From contig CAIIXF020000006.1 in assembly GCA_903813345.2 (NCBI GenBank), positions 34,500,524-34,564,523 on the forward strand: a stretch of DNA of 64,000 nt, written 5' to 3'. The stretch is from Owenia fusiformis. Lineage: Eukaryota; Annelida; Polychaeta; Sabellida; Oweniidae. Under the pieces are notes generated by a model. That model saw only the letters and a list, made by a program, of their open reading frames with translations. It had not been told where the DNA came from and searched no databases. This document shows, one piece after another, positions 24,563 to 36,556 of this stretch (position 1 is its first letter; the number at the start of each line of letters is the position of its first letter). A program made the translations under genes and the position numbers.

Positions 24563-27500
24563 CTACAATTCAAAGAGCACAGTTATGAACATGATCTTCG
24601 TATGTATAGCGTGTCACATAATATGCTCTCAAAATTTGATGTGATCATATATGTAGCTGTAGCAAACACAAATGCAAAACTATTGGTCTAAGGGGTAGCA
24701 CAATTGATAGTAAATTACAATTATACCTTTGTTTGCAGTGAATTTATCATCTTGTATTGTTCCTTTATCAAATAATTATTTCAGAGAATAGATACCTGGA
24801 TTACTTATGATCTCAGTCAGTCAGTGCTTCATATCTTTCAGTTCCAACAATAACTTGTAACTGGCACTATAATATTGGTACTAGGATACACAGTACTATG
24901 ATATTGGTACTGGGATGTAGAGTACTGTGATATTGGAACTATGATGTACAGTAATATGATATTGGTACTAGGATGAACAGTACTATGATATGGATATTAT
25001 GATGTACTATGATATTGGTACAAGAAATACAGATAAAAATGAAAACACATACCTTGCAGACATTCTTCCATAGGCTGGATTAGTCGACTGAATTCCATAT
25101 CATCCATGGCACTGATCACATCTTGAGCATTTAAGGTCTTTCTCTTTGCTTTCATGGCATAGTTATTAGCACTGGAACAACAAATAACACAAGGTGTATC
25201 ATTTAATGTGTTTGAGGACAGTTTACTGCAGTCATCTCATAGGATTAGAAGAGTAAATTTGGATATAAAAAGATTAATCGGGACACCTGGCTGCCTGCTT
25301 GTCAAGTAAACTGATTACAATATAGCACTCAAGGATAATTAAATCAATGGAGTACATATGATATTATAACAAGACAATTTGACAATACCAGAGTATATTG
25401 AATCCAATCAATATTCTCATCTTTTTAATAGGGACTGGTGTTCACTAGAGAGGTGTTCACTCGAAAGAGGTGTTCATTAAAATGAGGTATTAACTATTGA
25501 CATCCATTCTCTAGAAATAGATGTTCACTAGAATGAGGCAGTTACTATTGATGTGTGTTCACTAGAGAGGGTCACTCGAGAGGTGTTCACTAAGACAGGT
25601 TTCACTGGAACACCAAATATGCTTACCAAGAAGTGGCATAAAGTACAAACACACTGGCAGCTTTAGATATGGCTAGCTTGGCATCCTTAGAAACTGCTAC
25701 TCCATCTGGTAACTGAAAAGACAAGCAATTCTCATCAGATCATCGAATCAGACCTATCCATTATTCTGGTCAAAAATATTTGAAATTGTGATAAGACAAT
25801 TTTCATAATGACCCGAGGGTGCCTAACAATGCTAAGCACTCATAGTATAGTATAAGAGGCGAGAGGAGAAATAGCCATGATATTCAATAGTGTGGCAATC
25901 AAACATATCACCCTCAAAACCAAACCTTGATGCTGATGCTCTACTATAATACTGCTTTAGCTTTTAAACGTAAGCTAGAACAAGACACACAGTGATAAAT
26001 ATCGCACTTTGAAGAGCAAACTGGCCACCATGCAATTTACCCAGCATGGCCAAAACCTAATCAGACCTTGGCACTAGTCTGCTCTTGCATCTGTAAACAT
26101 TTCAAGTTGACAAGGTTAGTGGTTTTCCTGCAATTTTGATGACAAGAATTTATTTGTAGTCTTGAACTTTGGGAAAATTTAGATAACATTGTTTGTGACC
26201 TAATTTGATGACCTTCGACCTTGAAAATTTCACTTTTTCAGACCTCAGTAGGTGTTTTGTAATTAAGCTGACCTAAATTTAAATTGAAAATATCAATTTA
26301 GAAAATCAAATTTTTGACCTTTTCAAGGTCACTGAAGGTCAACGAAAGGTCAAATCTGAAATCTAAGGTCAGATTTGAACTTCTGAGAACTTGTAGATGT
26401 TTTTAAAAAAAAATTTGGTCAATTTGGAGCAAGTTGAAAAATTCGAAATGGCCGCCAAATTGAAAAATTCAAAATGGCCACCATGTAATTCAGCCAGCAT
26501 ACCCAAAACCTAATCAGATCTTGGCAATAGTCTGCTCTTGCATCTGTAAAAATTTCAAGTTGAACGGATAAGTGGTTTTCCTGGAATTTTGATGACAAGA
26601 TTTGTTGAAAAATTCGAAATGGCCGCCACATAGTTTACCCAGCATGCCCTTAACCTAATCAGATCTTGGCACTAGTCTGCTTTTGCATGTGTAAAAATTT
26701 CAAGTTGAACAAGTTAGCGGTTTTCTTGGAATTTTGATGACAAGAATTGATTTGTAGTCTCAAACTTTGAGAAACTTGGATAACATCATTTGTGACCTAG
26801 TTTAATGATCTTGACCTTGAAAATTTCACTTTTTCAGACCTCAGTACATAGTTGTTTTGTAATTAAGCTGACCTAAATTTAAATCCAAAATATCAAATTA
26901 GAAAATCAAATTTTTGACCTTTTCAAGGTCACTGAAGGTCAACGAAAGGTCAAATCTGAAATCTAAGGTCAGATTTGAACTTCTGAGAACTTGTGGATGT
27001 TTTTAAAAAAACAATTTGGTCAATTTGAAGCAAGTTGAAATTCAAAATGGCAGCCAAATTAAAAAATTCAAAATGGCCACCATGTAATTCAGCCAGCATA
27101 CCCAAAACCTAATCAGATCTTGGCAATAGTCTGCTCTTGCATCTGTAAAGATTTCAAGTTGAACGGATAAGTGGTTTTCCTGGAATTTTGATGACAAGAT
27201 TTGTTGAAAAATTCAAAATGGCCGCCACGTAGTTTACCAAACATGCCCTAAACCTAATCAGATCTTGGCACTAGTCTGCTATTGCATGTGTAAAAATTTC
27301 AAGTTGACAAGGTTAGCGGTTTTCTTGGAATTTTGATGACAAGAATTGATTTGTAGTCTCAAACTTTGAGAAACTTGGATAACATCATTTGTGACCTAGT
27401 TTAATGATCTTGACCTTGAAAATTTCACTTTTTCAGACCTCAGTAGGTGTTTTGTAATTAAGCTGACCTAAATTTAAATCCAAAATATCAATTTAGAAAA

Positions 27501-28209
27501 TCAACTTTTTTGACCTTTTCAAGGTCACTGAAGGTGAATGCAAGGTCAAATCTGTGACCTAGTTTAATGACCTTGACCTTCGATCTTGAAAATTTCACTT
27601 TTTCAGTCCTCAGTTGGTGTTTTGTAATTAAGCTGACCTAAATTTAAATCCAAAATATCAATTTAGAAAATCAACTTTTTTGACCTTTTCAAGGTCACTG
27701 AAGGTGAACGAAAGGTCAAATCTGAAAAAATCAAAATGGCCACCATGTAATTCAGCCAGCATACCCAAAACCTAATCAGATCTTGGCAATAGTCTGCTCT
27801 TGCATCTGTAAAAATTTCAAGTTGAACGGATAAGTGGTTTTCCTGGAATTTTGATGACAAGATTTGTTGAAAAATTCAAAATGGCCGCCACATAGTTTAC
27901 CCAGCATGCCCTTAACCTAATCAGATCTTGGTACTAGTCTGCTCTTGCATCTGTAAAAATTTCAAGTTGAACAGGTAAGCAGTTATCCTGGAAATTTGAT
28001 GACAAGATTTGGTTTATGTGCCGCCCGCCCAACAGCACAAGACGACGACAATATAGCACTTTTTCAAAGTGCAATAAAAATGGTGCTAAGCAGCAACTTA
28101 AACTATGAAGTGTCCAATTGTTCCATAAAGTTTACGAACTCACCGATTCTTTGACTATTCTAGCTATAATTGCATTGGGTAGGTTGAGATCTTCAGGTCG
28201 TTCAGCCAT
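24402..28209 (-). CDS. POLE3: DNA polymerase epsilon subunit 3 / CHRAC-17, whole gene
   Basis: Four coding exons on the minus strand join in frame: 28209-28144, 25712-25627, 25171-25053 and 24562-24402. They total 432 nt, 143 residues plus stop; the vertebrate protein has 147. All introns are GT-AG. The product is the small histone-fold subunit that pairs with POLE4 in polymerase epsilon and with CHRAC15 in chromatin-remodelling CHRAC. The N-terminal [12 protein letters not shown] is diagnostic. The histone fold spans residues ~8-90, including [20 protein letters not shown] and [14 protein letters not shown]. The linker [12 protein letters not shown] and a Lys-, then Asp/Glu-rich tail complete the family plan. 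The gene is divergent from KIF17. Possible polyadenylation signals (TTTATT on the plus strand) lie at 23596-23601 and 23517-23522. Confidence 0.95.
24850..25025. repeat. POLE3: Short tandem repeat in POLE3 intron 3
   Basis: Six or so degenerate units of about 30 bp built on tactatgatattggtactagg. Confidence 0.6.
25053..25171 (-). CDS. POLE3: POLE3 coding exon 3
   Basis: 119 nt between acceptor tttgttgttccag and donor GTATGT. It encodes [18 protein letters not shown] through EECLQ, the third helix of the histone fold and the following helix. Confidence 0.93.
25435..25610. repeat. 'ggtgttcactagagagg' tandem repeat in POLE3 intron 2
   Basis: Repeats of the word gtgttcactagagaggtg, ending gttcactaagacaggtttcac. 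Same family as 17570-17870. Confidence 0.5.
25627..25712 (-). CDS. POLE3: POLE3 coding exon 2
   Basis: 86 nt between acceptor ttgtcttttcag and donor GTAAGC. It encodes the core of the histone fold, from [12 protein letters not shown] to VFVLYATS, and ends two bases into the following Cys codon. Confidence 0.93.
26020..28075 (-). repeat. Large tandem repeat block in POLE3 intron 1
   Basis: Three main units of roughly 600 bp repeat ccaaaacctaatcagatcttgg, atttcaagttgaac, gaccttttcaaggtcactga and tgaacttctgagaacttgt. The units contain the motifs of the 4332-4952 element in reverse orientation. The block ends with ccgcccgcccaacagcacaagacgacgaca. Short ORFs on the minus strand (26419-26631, 27663-27860) are repeats of each other and not genes. 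Confidence 0.75.
28144..28209 (-). CDS. POLE3: POLE3 coding exon 1
   Basis: ATG at 28209-28207 and 22 codons, ending at donor GTGAGT. The leader continues to an acceptor (ttttatttcag) at about 28224, so the ATG exon seems to begin at 28223. That acceptor is the first unit of the 93-bp array described separately. Confidence 0.93.
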
Positions 28210-28212
28210 AGC

Positions 28213-29043
28213 TTAACATGTGCCTGAAATAAAAGGTATGAAATTCAGTATGCATATGCAATATAAGGGAAAGAGTCAACATAGTGGTGTAGGTTCACAA
28301 TAGGTTCAACATGTGCCTGAGATAAAAGGTATGAAATTCAGAATGCATATGCAATATAAGGAAAAGGGCCAACATAGTGGTGTAGGTTCAGAATAGGCTC
28401 AACATGTGCCTGAAATAAAAGGTATGAAATTCAGTATGCATATGCAATATAAGGGAAATGGCCAACATAGTGGTGTAGGTTCACAATAGGTTCAACATGT
28501 GCCTGAGATAAAAGGTATGAAATTCAGTATGCATATGCAATATAAGGAAAAGGGCCAACATAGTGGTGTAGGTTCAGAATAGGTTCAACATGTGCCTGAA
28601 ATAAAAGGTATGAAATTCAGTATGCATATGCAATATAAGGAAAAGGGCCAACATAGTGGTGTAGGTTCACAATAGGTTCAACATGTGCCTGAGATAAAAG
28701 GTATGAAATACAGTATGCATATGCAATATAAGGTAAAGGGCCAACATAGTGGTGTAGGTTCAGAATAGGTTCAACATGTGCCTGAAATAAAAGGTATGAA
28801 ATTCATTGCATATGCAATATAAGGAAAAGGGCCAACATAGTGGTGTAGGTTCACAATAGGTTCAACATGTGCCTGAGATAAAAGGTATGAAATTCAGTAT
28901 GCATATGCAATATAAGGAAAAGGGCCAACATAGTGGTGTAGGTTCAGAATAGGTTCAACATGTGCCTGAGATAAAAGGTATGAAATTCAGTATGCATATG
29001 CAATATAAGGGAAAGGGCCAACATAGTGGTGTAGGTTCACACT
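28213..29043. repeat. 93-bp tandem array overlapping the POLE3 leader acceptor
   Basis: aacatgtgcctga occurs at 28214, 28308, 28401, 28494, 28587, 28680, 28773, 28864 and 28957. The spacing is 93 bp in most intervals, 94 in the first and 91 in one. Units alternate: cctgaaat in the odd copies and cctgagat in the even ones, with ttcagaatag and ttcacaatag alternating too. Each unit read on the minus strand contains a splice-acceptor-like ttttat(t/c)tcag. Confidence 0.9.
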
Positions 29044-29299
29044 ACAGGCCTCGACACTCACATTTTTTGCCTGGTGCCAAAATAACTACCTGTCCAATTT
29101 TCAGGAAGTTATTTGCTTCTGTCAGGTAGTTGTATATAAAATGATGTTATAAAATTTCAAAAATAACATATACCCAGCATATAATGTTTATCTTGTGCCA
29201 ATGTAGGCTAATAATGCACTGATGCGCACATTTATGAAAAATTTGACTCACTGCATTGAAATTCTCTCAAATTAATGCATAACTTCCAACATTCCAATA

Positions 29300-29705
29300 T
29301 CCAAAAATTTGGAGAGTTTAAAAGCTATTGGAGGGTAGTGCACCTTAAGCAGGTATACATCGTATTATGTTGGAAGAGGCTGTGCCTATTGCAATTGTTT
29401 AAAAATTTTGAAAGGTGTGCACCTATTACAATTGTTTCCAAACTTTTGGAGGGAGTGTACCTACTACATTTCTTTCCAAACTTTTTAGGGGAGTGTTCCT
29501 TTATAACTGTTTCCATACTTTTAGAGGGTAGTATTCCTAATACAATTGTTTCCAAACTTTTGGGAGGGGAATTTACCTATTAAAATTGTTCTAAAAAACT
29601 TTTGGAGGGGAGTGCGCATATAACCATTATACAGTATATTATGTTGGAGGGGACTGAAACTAGATTGCAATTGTTTACAAACTTTTTGGAGGGGGTGTAC
29701 CTACA
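29300..29705. repeat. ~57-bp tandem repeat
   Basis: About seven diverged units of caattgtttccaaacttttgg followed by agggagtgtacctatta. ORFs on both strands here are by-products. Confidence 0.7.
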
Positions 29706-30103
29706 TGTATTTCATTTAAAGGGTTTCATTAGCATTCAGGGACGTTTCAAATATTCCATGTTAACTAAATGATTTCCATTGATTTTGCCTGTTGTTTTCA
29801 TTATTTTCACTATTCTAGTGAAACTCCCCTGACCAGGGGTTTCCCTAAGGTACAAATTGCCAATGGACACATATGGAATGATGCAGATCTCTATATAACT
29901 CTTCCGTCCTGGCAGATTTGAGCCAAATGTGTTCAGTAATCCCTAGATTATAGTAAGCATAGGACTTGATGGCTTGATGCTACTACTGACTTCTAAATGC
30001 ACATTTAATTGGGAAGATAGATCCAATAAAACATCATAGGGATTTCAAGTTTTTATAATTTGAAGTTTAAATTCCATGTTTGAGATCGGTATTATTTATA
30101 ACT

Positions 30104-30896
30104 AGATAATGGCAACTCCGCGGAGTAGCAAATCCCAACGAACAAAATATCAATTACCGAATTCCAATCAATTATACTCATTACTCTGGTTAAAATTGAA
30201 AAATTTAGATTTTAGAATTGCGAATTCCTGCAAAGCAGCCATTTTGAATTTTCTGAGGTACAAATCTGAAAAATAATAGCATAATTGTGATCTACTCCAA
30301 AATTCCTTCAATTTGAGTATAATATAGCCATACTTTGAAGGGATCGAAAAATGATTGCGAAATCGTACATTAGACGGCCATTTTGAATTTTACGAGGCTC
30401 GAATCAGAAAAAAGATACAAATATTTGCAATCTACTCTTAATTGCCTTTCATTTGAGTATAATAAAGCTATACTTCAGAAAGATCTAAAAATTAGCGAAA
30501 ATTTCTGTTTTCCTGACCCCCCATACACGGCCCCTGGGGGTCAGGATGAAAAACACAGCATATATGTGAAAAAGATAGATGTTGCGAATATACTACCAAA
30601 ATTTCAAACAATAATATTAATTACTTTGGTTTAGAATGAAAAATTTATGATTTTTGCGAAAAAGTCCCGTCATTTTTAAAGCGGCGGCCATCTTGAAAAT
30701 TTTTTTTTTTGCGTAAAACTATTCATCAATATTCATCTTTCCGCCAAAATATGAAGAAAATCCGTCTACTTATATTTGAGTTATCTTCCGGACGGACGGA
30801 CGGACAGACTGACTGACTGACGGACTGACAGACTGACGGACTGACGGACGGAGGGCTTCACTATATCCCTACCGAACTTCGTTTGTTGGGATAATT
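30104..30896. repeat. Interspersed repeat with 'ctccgcggag' end, copy 1
   Basis: It starts near ggcaactccgcggagtagca and aatcccaacgaac, and ends with GACG/GACT microsatellite (30793-30850) then ccgaacttcgtttgttggga. The same ends occur in opposite orientation at 48500-49785. The interior holds 'gcggccat(t/c)ttgaa' modules. Confidence 0.7.
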
Positions 30897-31472
30897 AGCT
30901 GTAAAGCATTGTTTTAGTATGACAGCAATATACATGATTTGATTGGTTGTTGGCTGACTCTGGGCACACTTCACATACTAGGTTGTTTACATTGAAATGC
31001 TTTCTGATTGGTCAAACGTCAGAGCTGGGAGGTTTTGTTTATGAGTTGATTGACAGATTTGAATTTAATTTTCACTGATCAGATTTTTTCACACTAAGAC
31101 AAAGAAGAGGTACTTTCCCATGACCCCAGATGAACCCCCCTTGGCCAATCAATGATCTAGTTTACGTCAGAGAAGTGTGCATCTATAAATTCTGGGGTAT
31201 TCCCCTTTCCTTAAAACAAGTGAAGGATAAAATTGATTTATACATGTACAGGGCCAGGGGTATTCTCATATAAGTTGAACTATGTAAAGTGCAAGTGTAA
31301 CTGAGTAACCCTTTGCAAAATTGTTAAAAATTGATTCAAATCATGCAATACTTGGCTCAATCTAAGAGTGTGGGTGGCCAAAATAACTACTGGGTAAAAT
31401 AATAGGTAGCTTTTCTTTAAAATCAGGTAGTTATTAACTACCATAGCAACGCGAGTTTCGAGGCTTGTAAAT

Positions 31473-32605
31473 ATTGTTGAAATCTCCATCTTAACAAGTG
31501 GTCTAAGTCAGACTTGTTCACCTGTCTCTTCTATATACGGCTTACTATCACTTTACCCTTGGCCTATGGTAATACCCATGGGCATAAAAAGTACAATGCG
31601 CATGTGCACGCATGCGCAAAAAGTTCAAAAATGGTGCGCGCCAGTTGTGGAATTTCTCCACTTTAAGGTGACTGTTAACTTAATCGATTTTCGGAAAAAA
31701 TTGAAAATTTCACAATCTTGAAATTTTCAAACTCTTCCTGAGAAGTTGTTTTTATTATTTGTGCACTCTAATCATTACAAAGACATCAAAGAACAACAAA
31801 AAACTTTAGTTTGAGAAAAAAAGTTGCGTTTAAAGAATTTGAGAAGATTTTTTCCTAGGAGTAGCCCGTGAAAAACCGCTGATTCAAAATATCTGAACAT
31901 TTCAGAAAATATACTTCAAACATATATCAAAAACGAAGGAGCAACGGAAATTTAAAAAATTACCCGATAAAAAAATTGGGATCAAAATAAGGAAAAAAGT
32001 ACACTTCTCAAATTGTTTTTTCTATTTTTTTTGATTTGTATGAGAGATTTCAAAATTCTAAAGCTCCTTCCATTTTGGGCTATATTAAAGGGATGCTTCA
32101 GAGAAATTAGAAAAAAAAATGTTCAGGGACGTTTGCCGTGCTACTCTTTTTGTCAATTTTTCTGTCACATTTTCAGAGGACTCAAATTCCCATTCCAAAA
32201 TGTTTACTGTTTCTATTTGCATTGCCACAGTGAGCCTGGTTATATAAATGATAAGTGGAACTAAAAAATTGAGAGAAAATCCAACCAAAAGAGAGCAAAT
32301 TTGATGGTCAGATTATACTCAAATGCCATGTGCTTCCTGGTTACAGCCATCTTGGATTTTTGATTAAGTTATACAGTGGGGGACATAAAGATTTACAAAA
32401 GCTATGGAAATTACATGCTGTCGCAAATGTAATAAATTCTTACCTCAGTGTATTCAGTGCTCTATTTTCTCCGTCCTAGTAAGTCCAGATATAGTGAAAT
32501 TCGTGTCCATAATGACAAATAAGAACTTAAAAACTTGAAGTGGACATTCACATGTTAATGCCGACTCTTCAAATGTTGAGGTGATTTTGGAGCCTGATTA
32601 CGTCG
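31473..32605. other. Intergenic, no gene seen
   Basis: AT-rich with several short chance ORFs. Neither a domain nor a clear repeat structure was found. Confidence 0.35.
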
Positions 32606-32736
32606 CCAATGTGGATTGGCTCCCAGAATGCAACATGACACGTGTCACCTTTCAAAATGCCATTCCGCCATCTTGAAATCTGTCACGAGTAAATAAGGTT
32701 ACCTGATGTTGCATTCTGGGAGTCAATCCTCTTTGG
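32606..32736. repeat. ~130-bp MITE
   Basis: ggattggctcccagaatgca on the left pairs with tgcattctgggagtcaatcc on the right. Same family as 16308-16510. Confidence 0.7.
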
Positions 32737-33116
32737 ATCACAAACATGGCGATTCATGAAAACATTCGTTCGATTTGGTAGGGATTTCATCCATCATTTG
32801 CAGGTATGAAGCTTTGGATTCATTTATTGTGCTACTTAAAGTGAATGGGAATTATTTTTCTACCACTTGAAAGAGTTTGAGACACGAAACTTAGAATTTA
32901 GCTCATTGTGACAACTTAAGAGGGTAGAGTTTTATTTTTGTCCCCCACTTTAAGTTACCTAACTGCAATTACACAACAAGCATGACTTATTGTCACCACG
33001 CGTCACGAAAAGGGCAAGTTACATTCAATTATCTTATAAATACCGTTTCTTATTCCAGCGCGCCTGCTGGAAGTTGGAGAAAACCACTTCACAAGACGGT
33101 ATATTTTAACGGTTCG

Positions 33117-33939
33117 TCAGCTGGGGTGTTACTAAATACCACCTAGGGCGAAGGGGTGTAATGTCGACGTGTGGGGTAATGTCGACATAATGGACGGGGT
33201 AACTTCGACACTTACGTATTAGAAGTAGAATTTCCGTTTTCCGCCATGTTTGATTTCTGGAAAAATTAAAATCTCGCAAGATCTCGATCCATGCGAGAAA
33301 AAAAACATGGCTTCCCCCTAGATCGGAAATTAGAGCAAATAAACAACAAGGTGTCGAAGTTACCCCACATGTCGAAGTTACCCTAAAACGGTGTCGACGT
33401 TACACCCCTTCGCCCTAGGTGTCCCCTTGGGCACCTGGATTTCTAATTCCATTTTAAACCACGTACACATTTTAAATATAGTTATATCTCCTTTGTCATA
33501 TTAACTTGACATTAATAGGCTTGAAATGATAATTTGTAGTCGAGGATATAGCAAAGAAGATTCGAAAATAAAATGTAAAACGTTTTATTGTGTTAGAAAA
33601 ATGGGCACCTGGAAAATTTTGCTCATATGTATGGTTACTTATTTGTAGTAATAAAACACCATTTATGCTAAAGTGTGCATTTATATTTGAAATATATATA
33701 TTGTTCTTACTTAAGTTGCTAAAATAGTGACTTTGTAGCATTTCATAGTGAGCAAATAATGAAATATTATTCTTACAAATGACTTTTTCGACATCGATCA
33801 AAATTTTCAAGACAATTAAAAATATCATAAGCAAACAGAAATATTTACACAAGTAGTAAAATATGCCAGTAAGGCATTTCAATAGGGATACCTAGGTGTG
33901 GGGCACCTAGGTGGTATTTAGTACAACCAGTCAGCTGGC
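33117..33939. repeat. Outer inverted-repeat element interrupted by a MITE
   Basis: tcagctggggtgttactaaa with ataccacctagg on the left is matched on the right by cctaggtggtatttagtaca and tcagctgg. The left arm is interrupted at 33142-33419 by a second palindromic element. The short minus-strand ORF at 33496-33882 has no recognisable family. Confidence 0.6.
33142..33419. repeat. 278-bp palindromic MITE nested in another element
   Basis: The ends are cctagggcgaaggggtgtaa and its inverse, with inner gtcgac pairs (tgtcgacgt, acgtcgaca) and repeated gtcgaagttacccc words. It sits at the cacctagg of the surrounding element. Confidence 0.75.
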
Positions 33940-36551
33940 TTTTGAGCTACAGTGCTGATATATAATAATATAGGGTGCGTTTTCAAACTAAATAAAGTGT
34001 TCCTACCAAAATGAATTTGCCTATACATACCCCTGAAACTCTTATCTGATAGATAGAATGCACAAATAAAACAAAAGTTTTGCAATTATAGGTAAAAAGT
34101 TCTCTTGAAATTTCGAAGTGATTTTACCTGTTAATTCTGTCCATGGTCGGCCATTTTTGCGGAAGTTACACTGAAACGCAAACTCCATGAAACGAAACGA
34201 AATCACTAGAAAAAACATAGCACACATTGTGCGCATGTGCAGCAAAGTTTAGACCAATTAGATTATTTGATTATTTTGCGCACGTGAATTATTTGCTTCC
34301 GAGCACTTACAAGCTTACCACAATAAACAAACCTGGCAGAGACTACCCTTAGCCTACTTCATTTTGGCGAAATTTCAGCTCAAACTCGTGAAAAATGCAT
34401 TATGCATACGCTGGTGTGAAGCCTTGGAGACACTCATTTTGGTAAATATGATTTATGGGGTATACTTTTCTGCAGTTTGTGGGAGTTTGGGACATTAAAT
34501 GTTAAAATTCAAGAAAATATGCCAATTAAACGACTGATCAATTAATATATACCAGCACTGTAGCTATGTTCAGTGCCCAATGATTGGGATTCGGATGAAA
34601 TGAGTTTATAATTTTTGATTGCCTGCAAGACTAGACTCTATCGTTTAATCATCGTGTAACCTCGATAGACTTACTAAGCAATTCATTCAGATTGTAGCAT
34701 TATTCCATGTGGCATGATTCAAACGTAAAGTTAAGAAAGTTGAGAAGAAAGAAAAACTTACTTTTTATATTTTTTCACCGGAAGTTGACTTGAATATTGG
34801 CGCGAATTTATATTCCCGGGAATATAAATATTTGCTATTTTCTACAAAATAAGTTTGATATTCTACTTTTTAAAATGTTGTTTTGTATTTCTTACATCAC
34901 TCTTCCCTAATGATGACACATTTCAAAACAGATATAGTCGGAGACGTGGGGGAATTAGGTGGGACTTATGTGAATGTTTCGTTAAGTGTAACAGGATTTC
35001 TCGTAATTATTTTATGCTACTTATTTTTCCAAAATTTTACAATATAGTATGGGCTTTGAAAAAATAAATATGGACTAGGAAGGGCCAAAAGTATTTGTTT
35101 TATCAATGTAAAAATAAAAATAACTCGCATAATAAATGTTTTTATAGAAATACCTTTTACAAATAACCAAAGAAATATTTGCAAAAAAGAATACTTTTGA
35201 GACACTTTATAAGCGCATGCGCATTAAAGCCTTAAAATATTTTCCGAAAAATATTTGCTTGAAAAATATTCCCTTTTTAACGCTTTGCGACCAGTCATTA
35301 AACATGTAGCTGATCAAATAATTAAACCTACATTATGTGCTAACATATTCCGCCCATTCTAAGAACCTTCAACTGCTCAAAGGTACATATCTGAAGAATA
35401 ATCTAGGTTGTTTACATAGCAACCAGACATTTCAGATGATTTTAATCATTTTTAGCCTAGGCCTAGATCTATTTTGACATTTTTAGCCTCGATGTATGCT
35501 TAGGTTATTTTGTCTATCTTTTTAGGCTATAACAACACTAGACTAGTCTATTTTCATGCATATGCTGACATTGTTTTATAAATGTATACTATTGATCTAT
35601 AATAATTGTGACAATGGAGTAGATCTAACGGTAAACTACAACGATTTTATAAAATGGATTCTCTCATAACAACCCCCCTTGATTTTATTGTAGCCTTTTG
35701 TCAATTGGCATCATTTGAGATACATAGGTACTTGAAGCAAGTAGAAACTAACCAGGGATGGAGCCTTATTTTTATTTAAGAATCATCAGTACAGGATAAT
35801 CATTACTACGATGGCATCTACTGTCTATCCGGTGACAATTAGATCCGCAATCTGTAATCACAAGTGTATTGTTGGCCTTACCATGATGTTTATATAATCC
35901 ATTCTACCATTTTTATTCAGATAAATACAGGTTTGGCAATGAGTACATTTACATGTCCTTTAAACAAGGACCATGTAGCGCAGCTCGTTAGTCTTAAAAA
36001 TGTATAACCAACCAAGAGATTAGCCTTGGAACACCGATCTGTCATGTTATATATAGACTTTGAAATCAAATACAAGTGCATAGCTTGAGATAATTCCTAA
36101 TTGGCTGTTTGAATTATTAGACAAGACTACACAGTACTTGTACATGTATGAGAGAGTAGAATGTTTATCTTAGGGATTTGTATCTATATCAATTATTTAC
36201 GTTTTGTATCAAATCATGACATGATGTAAATCGTTCTATCTGATTAGTGATTTTGTGCAAAGAAAAGAAAGGATTAATTGAATAATTGATATTATAGCAA
36301 CCATGAAAAAGCGATGCATTGAATTATTAATGCTCAGACATATCTTATTTTCTACGTTCATACACTGGGCCAGAGCATCACACAGTACCATCGATATACA
36401 ATCATGGTTCGGGGAAAGGATCCCCTTGAATCTGGCGGTAAGCTTAAACACTTCTCAGTAAGCAGTTTCATGAATGGATCCTTTCTTCAGATGGTCAAAT
36501 AATTAACTCAAAGTTCAGTTTAATTTGAAATTTAAAATTTTGCATTTTCAG
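33940..36551. other. Upstream region of KIF17
   Basis: Intergenic space between divergent POLE3 and KIF17. No CpG-rich promoter, TATA box in a convincing place, or ORF stands out. The KIF17 promoter and first untranslated exon should lie here or further upstream, because the ATG exon is preceded by a splice acceptor. Confidence 0.3.
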
Positions 36552-36556
36552 CAAAG

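Larger units (their letters stand above)
29044..31472. repeat. Region bracketed by inverted 'aggcctcga' ends
   Basis: The left edge, acaggcctcgacactcac followed by ccaaaataactacctg, is matched in reverse at 31360-31472 (gtggccaaaataactact, then gcgagtttcgaggcttgta). Inside are a ~57-bp tandem repeat and another interspersed repeat. It could be one composite element or two independent copies. Confidence 0.4.

Noticed and set aside
24266-24691. 141-codon plus-strand ORF with a Pro/His-rich stretch
   Set aside because: It is the antisense of the acidic and lysine-rich tail of POLE3 exon 4; codon use and homology support the minus strand.
26419-27860. Two near-identical minus-strand ORFs in POLE3 intron 1
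   Set aside because: They are copies of the same tandem unit and have no independent evidence of coding.
28213-29043. CRISPR-like regular array
   Set aside because: The 93-bp units are repeats over their whole length with no unique spacers, in an animal genome, so it is an ordinary tandem repeat.
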